From Bacteroidales bacterium (GTDB taxonomy: Bacteria > Bacteroidota > Bacteroidia > Bacteroidales > VadinHA17): a stretch of 55,172 nucleotides of DNA. Positions within the stretch are counted from its first letter, which is position 1; every line of letters begins with the position of its first letter. Below are positions 9,922 through 19,682 of the stretch, in pieces. Both the position numbers and the translations under genes were made by a program. Under the pieces are notes generated by a model. It was not told where the DNA came from. It saw only the letters and a program-made list of their open reading frames with translations, and searched no databases. Location of the stretch: the NCBI GenBank assembly GCA_029974835.1, contig JARKQN010000058.1:1-55172 (forward strand), given 5' to 3'.

Positions 9922-12003
9922 CTATTTCTTGGAACTTTTTTTCTGTTTTTCTTCCATTTCTTCCTTTATGGCCGCCAGATCGGTGATATCACCCAGAGTC
10001 GTTTTTTCCATTCCGCTTCTTGATTTCTTTTCTGCTTTCTTTCTGGATTCCGCAGCAGACTTTTTGGCCGCAGTTTCAGCAGGTTTCTTTTCTTCCTCGA
10101 ATACACGGCTGTGAGATACGATAATCTTTTTGGCCGACTTGTTGAACTCAATGACTTTGAACATAAGTTTTTCATCGGCTTTGGCCATAGATCCGTCCTC
10201 CTTAACAAGGTTTTTGGGAGTTGCAAATCCTTCCACGCCGTACGGCAGGGAAATTATGGCGCCTTTTTCAAAAACTTCGATAATTGTACCTTCGTGAACT
10301 GAATCGGGTGTGAAGATAGTTTCGAATACATCCCATGGATTTTCTTCCAGCTGCTTATGGCCAAGGCTCAGCCTTCTGTTTTCCTTATCAATTTCCAGAA
10401 CGACAACCTCTATCTCCGCATCAATCGCCGTAAACTCGGCAGGGTGTTTTATCTTCCTTGTCCACGACAGGTCTGAAATATGAATTAATCCGTCAACGCC
10501 TTCCTCAATTTCAACAAACACGCCGAAATTGGTAAAGTTTCTGACTTTTGCCGTATGGCGGGTACCAACAGCATATTTTTCTTCAATTTTCTCCCATGGG
10601 TCCGGTTTAAGCTGTTTCATTCCGAGCGACATCTTTCTTTCCTCCCTGTCGAGAGTAAGAATTACAGCTTCCACTTCCTCTCCTACTTTCAGGAATTCCT
10701 GGGCGCTGCGCAGGTGCTGCGACCATGACATCTCGGATACATGGATAAGACCCTCAACTCCGGGTGCTATTTCCACGAAAGCGCCGTAATCGGCAAGAAC
10801 GACAACTTTTCCTTTTACCTTGTCGCCCACTTTCAGGTCGGAATTGAGTGAATCCCATGGGTGTGGCGTAAGCTGTTTCAGACCCAGAGCTATTCTCTTT
10901 TTCTCATCATCAAAATCGAGAATGACGACATTGAGTTTCTGGTCGAGCTGCACAATTTCTTCAGGGTGATTAATCCTTCCCCATGAAAGATCGGTAATAT
11001 GAATAAGTCCGTCAACGCCGCCAAGGTCCATAAATACTCCGTAGGAAGTAATATTTTTCACGATACCTTCGAGTACCTGGCCTTTTTCGAGACGGGCAAT
11101 GATTTCCTTCTTCTGCTGTTCAAGTTCGGCCTCAATAAGTGCCTTATGGGATACCACCACGTTTTTGAATTCCTGATTTATTTTCACAACCTTGAATTCC
11201 ATGGTCTTACCTACAAATACGTCATAATCGCGTATAGGTTTAACGTCGATTTGTGATCCGGGGAGGAAAGCTTCGATTCCGAAAACATCGACAATCATTC
11301 CGCCTTTCGTGCGGCATTTTATATATCCTGTAATAATTTCATCATTTTCAAGGGCAGCATTAACCCTCTCCCATGAATAGAGAGCCCTGGCCTTTTTATG
11401 CGACAGGACCAGCTGTCCCTTCTTGTCTTCCTGGCTTTCAACATACACCTCAACCACATCCCCTACCTTCAGGTTAGGATTATAGCGGAATTCGTTAAGG
11501 CTGACAACCCCTTCCGATTTATAGCCAATATTAATAACAACCTCACGGTTGGTCATCTGGATTACCGTTCCTTTTACCACCTGGTCGACGGCAATGGTTG
11601 AAAGGGTTTTGTCGTAAATAGCTTCATATTCGGCAAATTTCGGAGATGTACGTTTTTCTTCAGCTTCAAAATCATCCCAGTTAAACTCCTCAGTTTTTAC
11701 TGCAGGCTCTGCATTTGAAATGGTTTCAGCCTCAGCATCTGTCTCTTTTTCCCCTTTTTCGCCTGTACTTTTCCTGCCCTTCCTGGCAGTTACTTTTTTC
11801 TCAGCGCCGGATTTTTTTGTTTCCTGTGCTGCATGATCTTCAACGGCAGGTTCCTTCGCCTCTGCCTTGACACTTTCAGTCTCTTCAACCGACCCCGGTT
11901 TTACCTCTCCGGCAATATCCGGCGACTGTTTTTCGCTCTTCGCATTTTTTACTTCCATACCGGCACCTTCAATGCCTTCTGTTTTTTCTTCCTTTTTAGT
12001 CAT
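9922..12003 (-). CDS. rpsA: 30S ribosomal protein S1
   Basis: This 693-residue protein has six S1/OB-fold repeats starting near residue 138 (VKGTVIQMTNREVVINIGYK). Repeats 3-5 show the strongest consensus, GVFVEIEEGVDGLIHISDLS and close variants. The first ~115 residues are a low-complexity Glu/Lys/Ala segment, and the C-terminus is a Lys/Glu/Ala-rich tail, making the protein longer than the 557-residue E. coli S1. S1 delivers mRNA to the 30S subunit and is thought to matter especially in Bacteroidota, where Shine-Dalgarno use is weak. It heads the minus-strand gene run and has its own promoter. Confidence 0.95.
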   Translation of the reverse strand: MTKKEEKTEGIEGAGMEVKNAKSEKQSPDIAGEVKPGSVEETESVKAEAKEPAVEDHAAQETKKSGAEKKVTARKGRKSTGEKGEKETDAEAETISNAEPAVKTEEFNWDDFEAEEKRTSPKFAEYEAIYDKTLSTIAVDQVVKGTVIQMTNREVVINIGYKSEGVVSLNEFRYNPNLKVGDVVEVYVESQEDKKGQLVLSHKKARALYSWERVNAALENDEIITGYIKCRTKGGMIVDVFGIEAFLPGSQIDVKPIRDYDVFVGKTMEFKVVKINQEFKNVVVSHKALIEAELEQQKKEIIARLEKGQVLEGIVKNITSYGVFMDLGGVDGLIHITDLSWGRINHPEEIVQLDQKLNVVILDFDDEKKRIALGLKQLTPHPWDSLNSDLKVGDKVKGKVVVLADYGAFVEIAPGVEGLIHVSEMSWSQHLRSAQEFLKVGEEVEAVILTLDREERKMSLGMKQLKPDPWEKIEEKYAVGTRHTAKVRNFTNFGVFVEIEEGVDGLIHISDLSWTRKIKHPAEFTAIDAEIEVVVLEIDKENRRLSLGHKQLEENPWDVFETIFTPDSVHEGTIIEVFEKGAIISLPYGVEGFATPKNLVKEDGSMAKADEKLMFKVIEFNKSAKKIIVSHSRVFEEEKKPAETAAKKSAAESRKKAEKKSRSGMEKTTLGDITDLAAIKEEMEEKQKKSSKK

Positions 12004-12066
12004 AAAACAATTTTAAAAAACTAATAATTAGTAAGTTAGACATTATGTTAATTTAAAACAAGTGTG

Positions 12067-12074
12067 CAAAGATA
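12067..12074 (-). promoter_or_regulatory. rpsA: Candidate rpsA promoter (-7 element)
   Basis: The minus strand reads TATCTTTG (12074-12067), an exact TAnnTTTG match, about 63 nt upstream of the rpsA ATG. The -33 side is only T-rich (TTTTA about 21 nt upstream). The predicted transcript would have a 55-60 nt AT-rich leader. Confidence 0.55.
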
Positions 12075-12135
12075 ATCTATTTTTTTAATTGAGCGTAAAA
12101 TATCATTCAGATTTTCACACATATCCGCATTAAAC

Positions 12136-12159
12136 TTCCGGTTGAAGATAATACCGGAA
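12136..12159. promoter_or_regulatory. Inverted repeat between divergent rpsA and ugd promoters
   Basis: TTCCGGT (12136-12142) and ACCGGAA (12153-12159) form a perfect 7-bp inverted repeat separated by 10 nt. It lies between the two divergent -7 elements in the 259-bp gap. It could be an operator or simply a hairpin; no factor is known. Confidence 0.3.
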
Positions 12160-12200
12160 AGGGTGTTTAACAAAGCGTTGGATCCTATCGGAAGAACGGG

Positions 12201-12231
12201 TTTCGGTAATTAAACTGTTATGTTATCTTTG
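12201..12231 (+). promoter_or_regulatory. Candidate promoter of the ugd-rfb operon
   Basis: TTTC at 12201-12204 is followed after 19 nt by TATCTTTG at 12224-12231, matching the Bacteroidota -33/-7 arrangement. The -7 sequence is the same as the one proposed for divergent rpsA. The ugd start codon is at 12263, giving a leader of about 25 nt. Confidence 0.6.
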
Positions 12232-12262
12232 CAATAATTTGGTTAATTAAAGACAAGTATTG

Positions 12263-13579
12263 ATGAAAATAGCTGTTGTCGGTACAGGTTACGTAGGCCT
12301 GGTAACAGGCACTTGTTTTTCCGAAACCGGAATTACAGTTACCTGTGTTGATGTTGATAAGGCAAAGGTGGAAAGCCTTAAACAGGGACATGCCACACTT
12401 TATGAGCCCGGACTGGAGAATATGATTAAAAGGAACATCGAGAAAGGCAGACTCTTCTTTACGACCAGCCTTGAAGAGAGCCTGGACGGGTCGGATGCGG
12501 TGTTTATTGCAGTGGGTACTCCCCCGGGAGAAGACGGAAGCGCCGATCTGGGACATGTCCTGAAAGTAGCTTCGGAAATAGGTAAAGTGATTAATTCCTA
12601 CATAGTTGTAGTTGTTAAAAGCACTGTTCCGGTAGGAACCTCCGGCAGGGTGAAAAAAGTTATTGAAGAGGAATTGAAGAAGAGGAAAGCGGATATCCCC
12701 TTCGACATGGCATCCAACCCGGAGTTCCTGAAGGAGGGGTCAGCTGTTGAAGATTTTCTCAAGCCGGAAAGGATTGTAATAGGAACATCCACAACCAGGG
12801 CTGCGGAGATAATGAGCCGGCTTTACAAGCCGTTTCTGCTCAATAATCACCCAATCCTGTTTATGGACATCGCATCAGCCGAGCTGACCAAGTACGCGGC
12901 AAATTCGATGCTCGCCACAAGAATCAGCTTTATCAATGAAATTGCAAATCTGTGCGACCTGCTCGGTGCCGACATTAACCAGGTCAGAAAAGGCATCGGA
13001 AGCGACTCAAGGATAGGCAGTAAATTTCTTTATCCCGGACCGGGGTACGGCGGCTCGTGCTTCCCGAAAGATGTTAAGGCACTGCTCCATACTGCCAAAG
13101 AGCACGGCTACGATATGAAAGTGATAAAGGCTGTCGAAACTGCCAATGAATACCAGAAAGATGTTCTCTTCCGCAAAATACAGAAACATTTTGGCAATAA
13201 TACCGAAGGCAGAAAAATTGCAGTGTGGGGACTATCATTCAAACCTCATACGGACGACATACGCGAGTCGTCTTCAATCCACCTGATTAAAACATTATTA
13301 AATCATAAAGCATCTGTCTGTGCATACGATCCTGCCGCCATGAAGGAAACCGAAAAAATATTGGGAAACAGCATTGACTACGCGGCAAACCCCTACGATG
13401 CTGCCCGCGGCGCCGACGCCCTCGCTGTGGTTACAGAATGGCCCGAGTTCAGGATCCCTGATCTTAAAACGTTGTCTGAAACGATGAAGAGCAGGGTAAT
13501 TTTTGACGCCCGGAATATTTATGAACCCGACGATATGAAGAATGCAGGCTTTATTTATTATGGTATAGGAAGAAGATAA
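12263..13579 (+). CDS. ugd: UDP-glucose 6-dehydrogenase
   Basis: I use the ATG at 12263 (438 residues, MKIAVVGTGYVGLV) rather than the TTG one codon earlier, because family members begin at this ATG. The N-terminal NAD-binding Rossmann motif is GTGYVGLVTG. The catalytic Cys lies in PGPGYGGSCFPKD near residue 260, and the C-terminal UDP-binding domain shows WGLSFKPHTDDIRES. The enzyme oxidises UDP-glucose to UDP-glucuronate for capsule, O-antigen or exopolysaccharide. It leads a plus-strand operon of nucleotide-sugar genes, with 63 nt to rfbA. Confidence 0.95.
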   Translation: MKIAVVGTGYVGLVTGTCFSETGITVTCVDVDKAKVESLKQGHATLYEPGLENMIKRNIEKGRLFFTTSLEESLDGSDAVFIAVGTPPGEDGSADLGHVLKVASEIGKVINSYIVVVVKSTVPVGTSGRVKKVIEEELKKRKADIPFDMASNPEFLKEGSAVEDFLKPERIVIGTSTTRAAEIMSRLYKPFLLNNHPILFMDIASAELTKYAANSMLATRISFINEIANLCDLLGADINQVRKGIGSDSRIGSKFLYPGPGYGGSCFPKDVKALLHTAKEHGYDMKVIKAVETANEYQKDVLFRKIQKHFGNNTEGRKIAVWGLSFKPHTDDIRESSSIHLIKTLLNHKASVCAYDPAAMKETEKILGNSIDYAANPYDAARGADALAVVTEWPEFRIPDLKTLSETMKSRVIFDARNIYEPDDMKNAGFIYYGIGRR

Positions 13580-13642
13580 AAGCGGCAGCATGCAGATTAA
13601 GAGAGATTGTTGCATTAAACCGAACTTAAATACCGGCTTATT

Positions 13643-14536
13643 ATGAAAGGAATTATACTCGCAGGCGGCTCAGGAACAAGACTCTATCCCATTACGAGTG
13701 CAATCAGCAAACAAATTCTTCCGGTTTATGACAAGCCAATGATTTATTACCCTCTGTCGGTGCTGATGCTGGCAGGCATCAGGGAAATACTCATAATATC
13801 CACACCCCGTGATCTGCCGGTTTTCAAATCTCTTCTCGGGGACGGATCAACTCTGGGCCTTGTCCTTAACTATGCCGAACAGCCCCATCCGGGAGGTCTG
13901 GCACAGGCCTTCCTGATAGGAGAAGATTTTATCGGATCAGATACTGTAAGTATGATCCTGGGGGACAATATTTTCTACGGTCATGGTTTCGGGAACATCC
14001 TTCTTGAAACGGCAAAACTCAAAAAGGGAGCCTGCATCTTCGGATACTACGTAAACGACCCTGAACGTTACGGCGTGGTTGAATTCAATGAAAAGAGGGA
14101 ACCGGTAAGTATAGAAGAAAAACCGGCAAAACCAAAATCGAATTATGCCGTTACAGGACTCTACTTCTATGATAACACCGTTGTTGCAAAAGCAAAGTCA
14201 CTGAAACCGTCCGCCAGAGGCGAACTGGAAATAACAGATCTTAACAGGCTATATCTTAACGAAGGAACGCTTAAGGTCAGACTAATGGGACGAGGCATGG
14301 CCTGGCTTGACACAGGAACACATGAGAGCCTTCTGCAGGCATCAAATTTCATCGCAACACTTGAACAGCGCCAGGGACTAAAAGCTTCATGCATAGAAGA
14401 GATTGCCTATATGAGAGGTTTCATTACAAGAGATCACCTTGAAGAGCTTGCAGCAAAATACGCAAACAGCCAGTATGGCGATTACCTGAGAAAAATTGCC
14501 AGCGAAGAAATAAATGTTCTTGGAGACTTAAAATAA
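13643..14536 (+). CDS. rfbA: Glucose-1-phosphate thymidylyltransferase
   Basis: This 297-residue enzyme joins dTTP and glucose-1-phosphate to give dTDP-glucose. The nucleotide-binding start [13 protein letters not shown] and the metal site [10 protein letters not shown] near residue 110 are diagnostic, as is [12 protein letters not shown] further on. The length is typical of RmlA. It sits 9 nt before rfbC in the operon. Confidence 0.96.
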   Translation: MKGIILAGGSGTRLYPITSAISKQILPVYDKPMIYYPLSVLMLAGIREILIISTPRDLPVFKSLLGDGSTLGLVLNYAEQPHPGGLAQAFLIGEDFIGSDTVSMILGDNIFYGHGFGNILLETAKLKKGACIFGYYVNDPERYGVVEFNEKREPVSIEEKPAKPKSNYAVTGLYFYDNTVVAKAKSLKPSARGELEITDLNRLYLNEGTLKVRLMGRGMAWLDTGTHESLLQASNFIATLEQRQGLKASCIEEIAYMRGFITRDHLEELAAKYANSQYGDYLRKIASEEINVLGDLK

Positions 14537-14545
14537 ATAATACCA

Positions 14546-15094
14546 ATGCAGTTCAAACTGACCGGGTTTGCCGGATTGATTATTATAGAACCTGCTGTTT
14601 TCTCTGATGCCAGAGGATATTTTACCGAAACCTTTAACCAGGAAGTTTTTAAAAAGGCAGGAATTTTATTTAATCCCGTGCAGGATAATGAATCAAAGTC
14701 GGTAAAGGGCGTAATAAGGGGACTCCACTACCAGATGAGGCCTTTCGAACAGGCCAAGCTTATCAGAGTGACCAAAGGCAGGATTTTTGACGTGGCCGTC
14801 GACCTGAGGAGGAATTCCGGAACATTCGGAAAATGGTTCGGAACCGAACTGGATGCTGAATCAATGAAGCTTCTCTTCATCCCAAGAGGTTTCGCCCATG
14901 GGTTTTCTGTACTGAGCGAAACAGCAATAGTGCAGTACAAATGCGACAATTTTTACAGGCCTGCATCTGAAAGAGGCATTCTTGCCACTGATCCGACCAT
15001 CGGTATAGACTGGAAAATCAACATCGGGGAGGCTATAATAAGTGAAAAGGACCTGAAGCACCCTTATCTCAGAAATGCCGAAATAAATTTCTGA
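14546..15094 (+). CDS. rfbC: dTDP-4-dehydrorhamnose 3,5-epimerase
   Basis: This 182-residue cupin-fold enzyme carries the catalytic His in VIRGLHYQ and the conserved segment IPRGFAHGFSVLSE. It epimerises C3 and C5 of dTDP-4-dehydro-6-deoxyglucose in dTDP-rhamnose synthesis. Its stop codon directly abuts the rfbD start codon, indicating translational coupling. Its substrate comes from RfbB, which is not encoded in this window. Confidence 0.95.
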   Translation: MQFKLTGFAGLIIIEPAVFSDARGYFTETFNQEVFKKAGILFNPVQDNESKSVKGVIRGLHYQMRPFEQAKLIRVTKGRIFDVAVDLRRNSGTFGKWFGTELDAESMKLLFIPRGFAHGFSVLSETAIVQYKCDNFYRPASERGILATDPTIGIDWKINIGEAIISEKDLKHPYLRNAEINF

Positions 15095-15988
15095 ATGCAA
15101 AAAAATATGTCTGTAATTCTTGTTACCGGAGCGAACGGCCAGCTTGGAAGAGAGCTTAAAAGATTATCGGGAAATTTCCCGGGATACAGGTTTATCCTTA
15201 CCGATTATCCTGAATTGGATATAACCAGACCTGAGTCAATCAGAAAACATCTGGATCTTTACCGGCCGGGATGGATTATAAACTGTGCCGCATATAATTT
15301 TGTCGACAGGGCAGAGAGTGAGGCTGAAAAAGCATTCAACGTCAATAGCCTGGGTGTCAGAAACATTACTGAAGCAATGGGTGACTCTCTGTGCAGGCTC
15401 ATTCATTTCTCCACCGATTACGTGTTCGACGGCAAAAAGAGCGCCCCCTATACCGAATCTGATAAACCTGCCCCGCTATCGCGTTACGGTGAATCAAAAC
15501 TTGAGGGCGAGAAATATGCAATGAAGCATCCATGGAGTATGGTCATACGAACGTCATGGCTCTATTCCGATACAGGCAGCAACTTTGTTAAAACAATTAT
15601 CAGAAAGGCAAAAGAAGAAGGATCGCTGAAGGTAGTAACCGATCAGATTGGTTCACCTACCTGGGCTGCCGACCTGGCTTCAGCGCTTATGACGATTATT
15701 TCATCGGTCGACAGACAGGATAAAGCGTTCAACGGAGGCATTTATCACTATTCGAACAAAGGATCATGCAGCTGGTTTGAGTTTGCCGGGTCAATTGTCC
15801 GTCTTGCCGGCATTGAGTGCAGTATCGCCCCGGTTGAATCAACTCTCTATCCTTCCGCAGCAGTCAGGCCATCCTTTTCCGTTCTCGATACGAAGAAAAT
15901 CACCGACAATTACGGCATTATTATGCCTTCATGGGAAGAGAGTCTTGCAAAGTGCATCAGGCTGATGAAAAGAAATAAACTAATCTGA
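15095..15988 (+). CDS. rfbD: dTDP-4-dehydrorhamnose reductase
   Basis: This 297-residue short-chain reductase performs the last step to dTDP-L-rhamnose. The NAD(P) motif GANGQLGREL is near the N-terminus, FSTDYVFDG follows, and the catalytic YxxxK appears as RYGESKLEGE. The ATG at 15095 lies directly after the rfbC TGA; an ATG four codons later is an alternative. The next gene begins 14 nt downstream. Confidence 0.94.
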   Translation: MQKNMSVILVTGANGQLGRELKRLSGNFPGYRFILTDYPELDITRPESIRKHLDLYRPGWIINCAAYNFVDRAESEAEKAFNVNSLGVRNITEAMGDSLCRLIHFSTDYVFDGKKSAPYTESDKPAPLSRYGESKLEGEKYAMKHPWSMVIRTSWLYSDTGSNFVKTIIRKAKEEGSLKVVTDQIGSPTWAADLASALMTIISSVDRQDKAFNGGIYHYSNKGSCSWFEFAGSIVRLAGIECSIAPVESTLYPSAAVRPSFSVLDTKKITDNYGIIMPSWEESLAKCIRLMKRNKLI

Positions 15989-16002
15989 AAATTTATACCG
16001 CC

Positions 16003-17736
16003 ATGATAAACATTGAAGAAATAAGGAAAAAAGCCGCAGGTTGGCTTAGTGATGAATTCAATGAAGAAACGAGGAAAGAAGTGAAGGCTTTGCTTGAAGG
16101 TGACGAGAACAGACTTATCGATGCCTTTTACCAGGACCTTGAGTTCGGTACCGGAGGGCTTCGCGGCATCATGGGCGCCGGAACCAACAGGATGAACATT
16201 TATACGCTTGGTATGGCAACGCAGGGACTCTCAAATTATCTGATCAGGAATTTCCCGGGAAAAGATATCAAAGTGGCAATAGCTCACGACTGCCGAAACA
16301 ACAGCAGATATTTCGCCGAAACAACGGCTGACATTTTTGCCGCAAACGGATTTACCGTTTACCTGTTCGAATCACTAAGACCCACCCCCGAACTCTCTTT
16401 TGCCATCAGACACTTCAGATGCCAGAGTGGTGTGGTAATTACTGCCTCCCATAATCCGCCCGAATACAATGGCTATAAAGCATACTGGGATGATGGCGGA
16501 CAGGTTGTTCCGCCGCATGATAAGGGAATTATAGATGAAGTCAGAAACATCAAATCGGTAAAAGAGATAAGATTCGGCGGTGACAGGAGCCTTATCAGAA
16601 TAATCGGGAAAGAGACCGATAAATTGTTTCTTGAAGAAGTGCTTAAAATGAGAATCAACAAGGATGCCATTGATAAACACAACGACATGGGCATTGTCTA
16701 TACACCCATCCATGGTACAGGCATAATGCTTATTCCCGAAGCACTTCGGCTTTTCGGTTTTACCAATATAATCAATGTACCGGATCAGGATGTTATTGAC
16801 GGAAACTTTCCCACCGTAAAGTCACCAAATCCCGAGGAGGCAGGGGCTCTCAGGATGGCTATTGAAGCTGCCCGGAAGGCCGGTGCTGAACTTGTTATGG
16901 CCACCGACCCGGATGCTGACAGGCTGGGCCTTGCCGTAAAACTGCCGGATAATGAGTTCCGACTTCTCAACGGAAACCAGACGTGTGCCCTGCTGATGTA
17001 TTACACCCTTTCCCAGTACAGCGCTAAAGGATTGCTGAAGGGAAATGAATATGTTATAAAAACCATTGTCACATCCGATCTGCTCGACAGAATCGCCGAA
17101 GGATTCAAAGTGGAATGCTATAACGTTCTTACCGGGTTTAAATACTTCGCCGAACTTATCAGAAAACTGGAAGGTAAAAAGAAATATATAGGAGGCGGCG
17201 AAGAGAGTTACGGTTATCTGCCCGGTGATTATGTCAGGGATAAGGATGCAGTCGGTTCATGCGCACTTACTGCCGAAGCCGCGGCCTGGGCAAAAACCCG
17301 GGGAATGTCGCTTTTTGACATGCTGACTGAAATTTATATGAAATTCGGATTTTACCATGAGAGGCTGGTAAATATCGTGCGAAAGGGAAAAGAGGGAGCC
17401 GATGAAATAAAAGCAATGATGAAAGTATACAGGAACAATCCCCCGGAAAAAATCAACAACAGCAGGGTGGTCAGAATTGATGACTATGAAACACTGGTGT
17501 CGAAGGATCTGCTTACAGGTGCAGGTTCAAAAATAGATCTGGTAAAATCGGATGTGCTTCAGTTCTTCCTCGAAGATGGTTCAAAGATCTCCGTAAGACC
17601 CTCCGGAACGGAACCAAAAATCAAGTTTTATTTCAGCGTCAGCACAAGACTTGACTCTCCTTCGGCGTTCTCCGAAACAGAAAAACTGCTCAATGAAAGG
17701 ATTAACGGAATAATTAATGACCTTAAACTGAGTTGA
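16003..17736 (+). CDS. Phosphoglucomutase/phosphomannomutase (alpha-D-phosphohexomutase)
   Basis: This 577-residue enzyme of the long PGM2-like group carries the phosphoserine loop in [15 protein letters not shown] near residue 147, the metal-binding loop [11 protein letters not shown] near 305, the sugar-binding loop [13 protein letters not shown] near 405 and the phosphate-binding [12 protein letters not shown] near 528. All four functional loops are intact. It interconverts hexose 6- and 1-phosphates and so feeds RfbA and the UDP-glucose used by Ugd. The stop codon lies 2 nt before the yjbQ ATG. Glucose versus mannose preference cannot be decided here. Confidence 0.93.
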   Translation: MINIEEIRKKAAGWLSDEFNEETRKEVKALLEGDENRLIDAFYQDLEFGTGGLRGIMGAGTNRMNIYTLGMATQGLSNYLIRNFPGKDIKVAIAHDCRNNSRYFAETTADIFAANGFTVYLFESLRPTPELSFAIRHFRCQSGVVITASHNPPEYNGYKAYWDDGGQVVPPHDKGIIDEVRNIKSVKEIRFGGDRSLIRIIGKETDKLFLEEVLKMRINKDAIDKHNDMGIVYTPIHGTGIMLIPEALRLFGFTNIINVPDQDVIDGNFPTVKSPNPEEAGALRMAIEAARKAGAELVMATDPDADRLGLAVKLPDNEFRLLNGNQTCALLMYYTLSQYSAKGLLKGNEYVIKTIVTSDLLDRIAEGFKVECYNVLTGFKYFAELIRKLEGKKKYIGGGEESYGYLPGDYVRDKDAVGSCALTAEAAAWAKTRGMSLFDMLTEIYMKFGFYHERLVNIVRKGKEGADEIKAMMKVYRNNPPEKINNSRVVRIDDYETLVSKDLLTGAGSKIDLVKSDVLQFFLEDGSKISVRPSGTEPKIKFYFSVSTRLDSPSAFSETEKLLNERINGIINDLKLS

Positions 17737-17738
17737 CA

Positions 17739-18155
17739 ATGAAATCGTACAGGAAAGAGCTCTGGTTTGAAGCCCCTTCCAGAAGGGCATTTATAAATAT
17801 CACCCCGCAGGTGGAGAAATGCCTTGCAGAAAGCGGTATTAAGGAAGGATTATGCCTTGTCAATGCCATGCACATCACAGCAAGTGTCTTTATCAATGAT
17901 GATGAGAGCGGACTGCATCATGATTTTGAAGTATGGCTTGAAAAGCTGGCTCCGGAAAAACCTCACAACCAGTATATGCATAACGGTTATGAAGACAACG
18001 CCGACGCACACCTGAAGCGTCAGGTAATGGGCCGCGAGGTTGTTGTTGCGGTGACCGGCGGCAGGCTCGATTTCGGCCCATGGGAACAGATCTTCTATGG
18101 CGAGTTCGACGGTAAAAGACGAAAAAGGGTCCTCGTAAAGATTATCGGGGAATAA
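17739..18155 (+). CDS. yjbQ: YjbQ/UPF0047 family protein (secondary thiamine-phosphate synthase)
   Basis: The start is ATG 17739 (138 residues, [13 protein letters not shown]); an upstream TTG at 17733 would overlap the preceding stop and add nothing recognisable. UPF0047 landmarks are present: [29 protein letters not shown] and [14 protein letters not shown]. Family members have weak thiamine-phosphate synthase activity in genetic assays, but the main role is unclear. It is the last gene of the plus operon. Its final 14 nt overlap the end of the convergent helicase gene. Confidence 0.9.
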   Translation: MKSYRKELWFEAPSRRAFINITPQVEKCLAESGIKEGLCLVNAMHITASVFINDDESGLHHDFEVWLEKLAPEKPHNQYMHNGYEDNADAHLKRQVMGREVVVAVTGGRLDFGPWEQIFYGEFDGKRRKRVLVKIIGE

Positions 18156-19560
18156 AAAAGTCATCACTGAAATTTACCAGGTAAACCTTTCCAGTCGCCC
18201 TTGTCAGTGCGGTATAAAACCACCTGAGGTAATCGATTGATACTTCGGCACGGTTAAACATCCCCTGGTCTATAAAAACCCTCTCCCACTGACCGCCCTG
18301 TGCCTTATGACAAGTTACTGCATATGCGAATTTGATCTGAAGGGCATTGAAATATGGGTCTTCGCGTATAGCTTCGTATCTTTTTCTTTTAATCCTGATA
18401 CTGCCGTATTCTTCCAGCAGGGCGTTAAACAGTTCCGTACTCTTCTCAGCAGGCAGAGCAGGGGAATCGAGATGCAGAACATCGAGCATCACAAGCGTTT
18501 CGACCTCCATTTCATAGTCGGGAAACCTTAGTTCCATTACTGCAAACCTGAATCCATAACGCTCCTCGTACTTTCTCACTTTAAGCACTTCGGCAATATC
18601 GCCGTTTGCGATAAACCGGTATGGGTCTTCCTCGTCGGCAAGAGAATAATTGTTTTTTACCACCATTACCATATCACCGGGGCCAATCTCTTCTTCCCTG
18701 AAGAAAATCCTGCTCCTTATGCCCTGGTTATACCTGTTGGCCTGTTTGTTTGAATTAACAACTATAATTGTACCATCCGGTCCACACCTGTCATAAGCTA
18801 CGGCCAGTTCCTCAAGAAGGTCATTTCCCTGCAGCCTGACGATGTCGTCAAACCCGCCGCAATCGAGGGAAGGCCGCGAGAGGTCCCCTGACATAATCTG
18901 TTCTCTCACCCGGGTTGCATTGACCAGTATTCCCGATGAGAGACTCTGCCTCAGAACCTCTCTTAGTTCGGCAGATTCAACCCCGAAATTGAAATTTTTT
19001 ATCACTTCAGAATCCAGTGCAGGGCTGACAGCTGAACCTACCGGCGGAAGCTGGGCGGTATCGCCGACTAGCATGAGCCGGCAGTTTTGACCTGAGTAGA
19101 CATATTCGATCAGATCTTCAAGCAGGCGGCCGCTTCCAAAAAGAGAAGTGTCTCCCGGATTATTTGAAACCATCGAAGCTTCGTCAACAATAAAAATGGT
19201 ATCCCTGGCAAGGTTACGGTCGAGTACAAATCTGCCGAACGGGTCTTTTGAGGTTTTCTGCCTGTAAATCTTTTTATGGATTGTGTTGGCCTGGTGGCCG
19301 GTAACTGATGTAAGAACCTTGGCTGCCCTGCCCGTAGGGGCCATAAGAACCGTTTTACGCCTCAGCAGTCCAAGGGTTTTTACAACTGAGCTTATAAGGG
19401 TTGTCTTTCCCGTACCAGCATAACCGGTCAGCAAAAAGATGACATCACCCTCTGTGAGGCTTAGGAAAGAGGCTATTTTCTTCAGAGCCGAATCCTGGTC
19501 GGCAGTCGGTACATTATCCAGATGACGAACCAGTTGATTGTATATCAATGTTTCACGCAT
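18142..19560 (-). CDS. RecD-like/PIF1-type superfamily 1 DNA helicase (AAA_30 ATPase)
   Basis: This 472-residue ATPase has Walker [16 protein letters not shown] near residue 45, Walker [13 protein letters not shown] near residue 125, motif [15 protein letters not shown], and a C-terminal motif [20 protein letters not shown] followed by YTALTRAT. The Q-rich motif III and the KAQG motif place it with RecD2/PIF1-type SF1B 5'-3' helicases. It lacks the N-terminal helical domains of full RecD2 (about 720 residues), so it is a short form common in Bacteroidota. It converges with yjbQ with a 14-nt overlap. Confidence 0.88.
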   Translation of the reverse strand: MRETLIYNQLVRHLDNVPTADQDSALKKIASFLSLTEGDVIFLLTGYAGTGKTTLISSVVKTLGLLRRKTVLMAPTGRAAKVLTSVTGHQANTIHKKIYRQKTSKDPFGRFVLDRNLARDTIFIVDEASMVSNNPGDTSLFGSGRLLEDLIEYVYSGQNCRLMLVGDTAQLPPVGSAVSPALDSEVIKNFNFGVESAELREVLRQSLSSGILVNATRVREQIMSGDLSRPSLDCGGFDDIVRLQGNDLLEELAVAYDRCGPDGTIIVVNSNKQANRYNQGIRSRIFFREEEIGPGDMVMVVKNNYSLADEEDPYRFIANGDIAEVLKVRKYEERYGFRFAVMELRFPDYEMEVETLVMLDVLHLDSPALPAEKSTELFNALLEEYGSIRIKRKRYEAIREDPYFNALQIKFAYAVTCHKAQGGQWERVFIDQGMFNRAEVSIDYLRWFYTALTRATGKVYLVNFSDDFFIPR

Positions 19561-19608
19561 TTATCCCGAAGGCAGCTTAAAGAATGTAAACATAATCAAT
19601 CTTTGATT

Positions 19609-19616
19609 TATATTTG
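19609..19616 (+). promoter_or_regulatory. Candidate promoter (-7 element) of DUF3822-rsmD
   Basis: TATATTTG matches TAnnTTTG in the 122-bp gap between the divergent helicase and DUF3822 genes, about 67 nt before the DUF3822 ATG. No convincing -33 TTTG lies at the right distance. Confidence 0.4.
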
Positions 19617-19682
19617 TAATCAGAGTAAAACAGAAATGAGATCGGGATGCCGGTACTGAAACCCCTGTATTAAAAAAAATTT

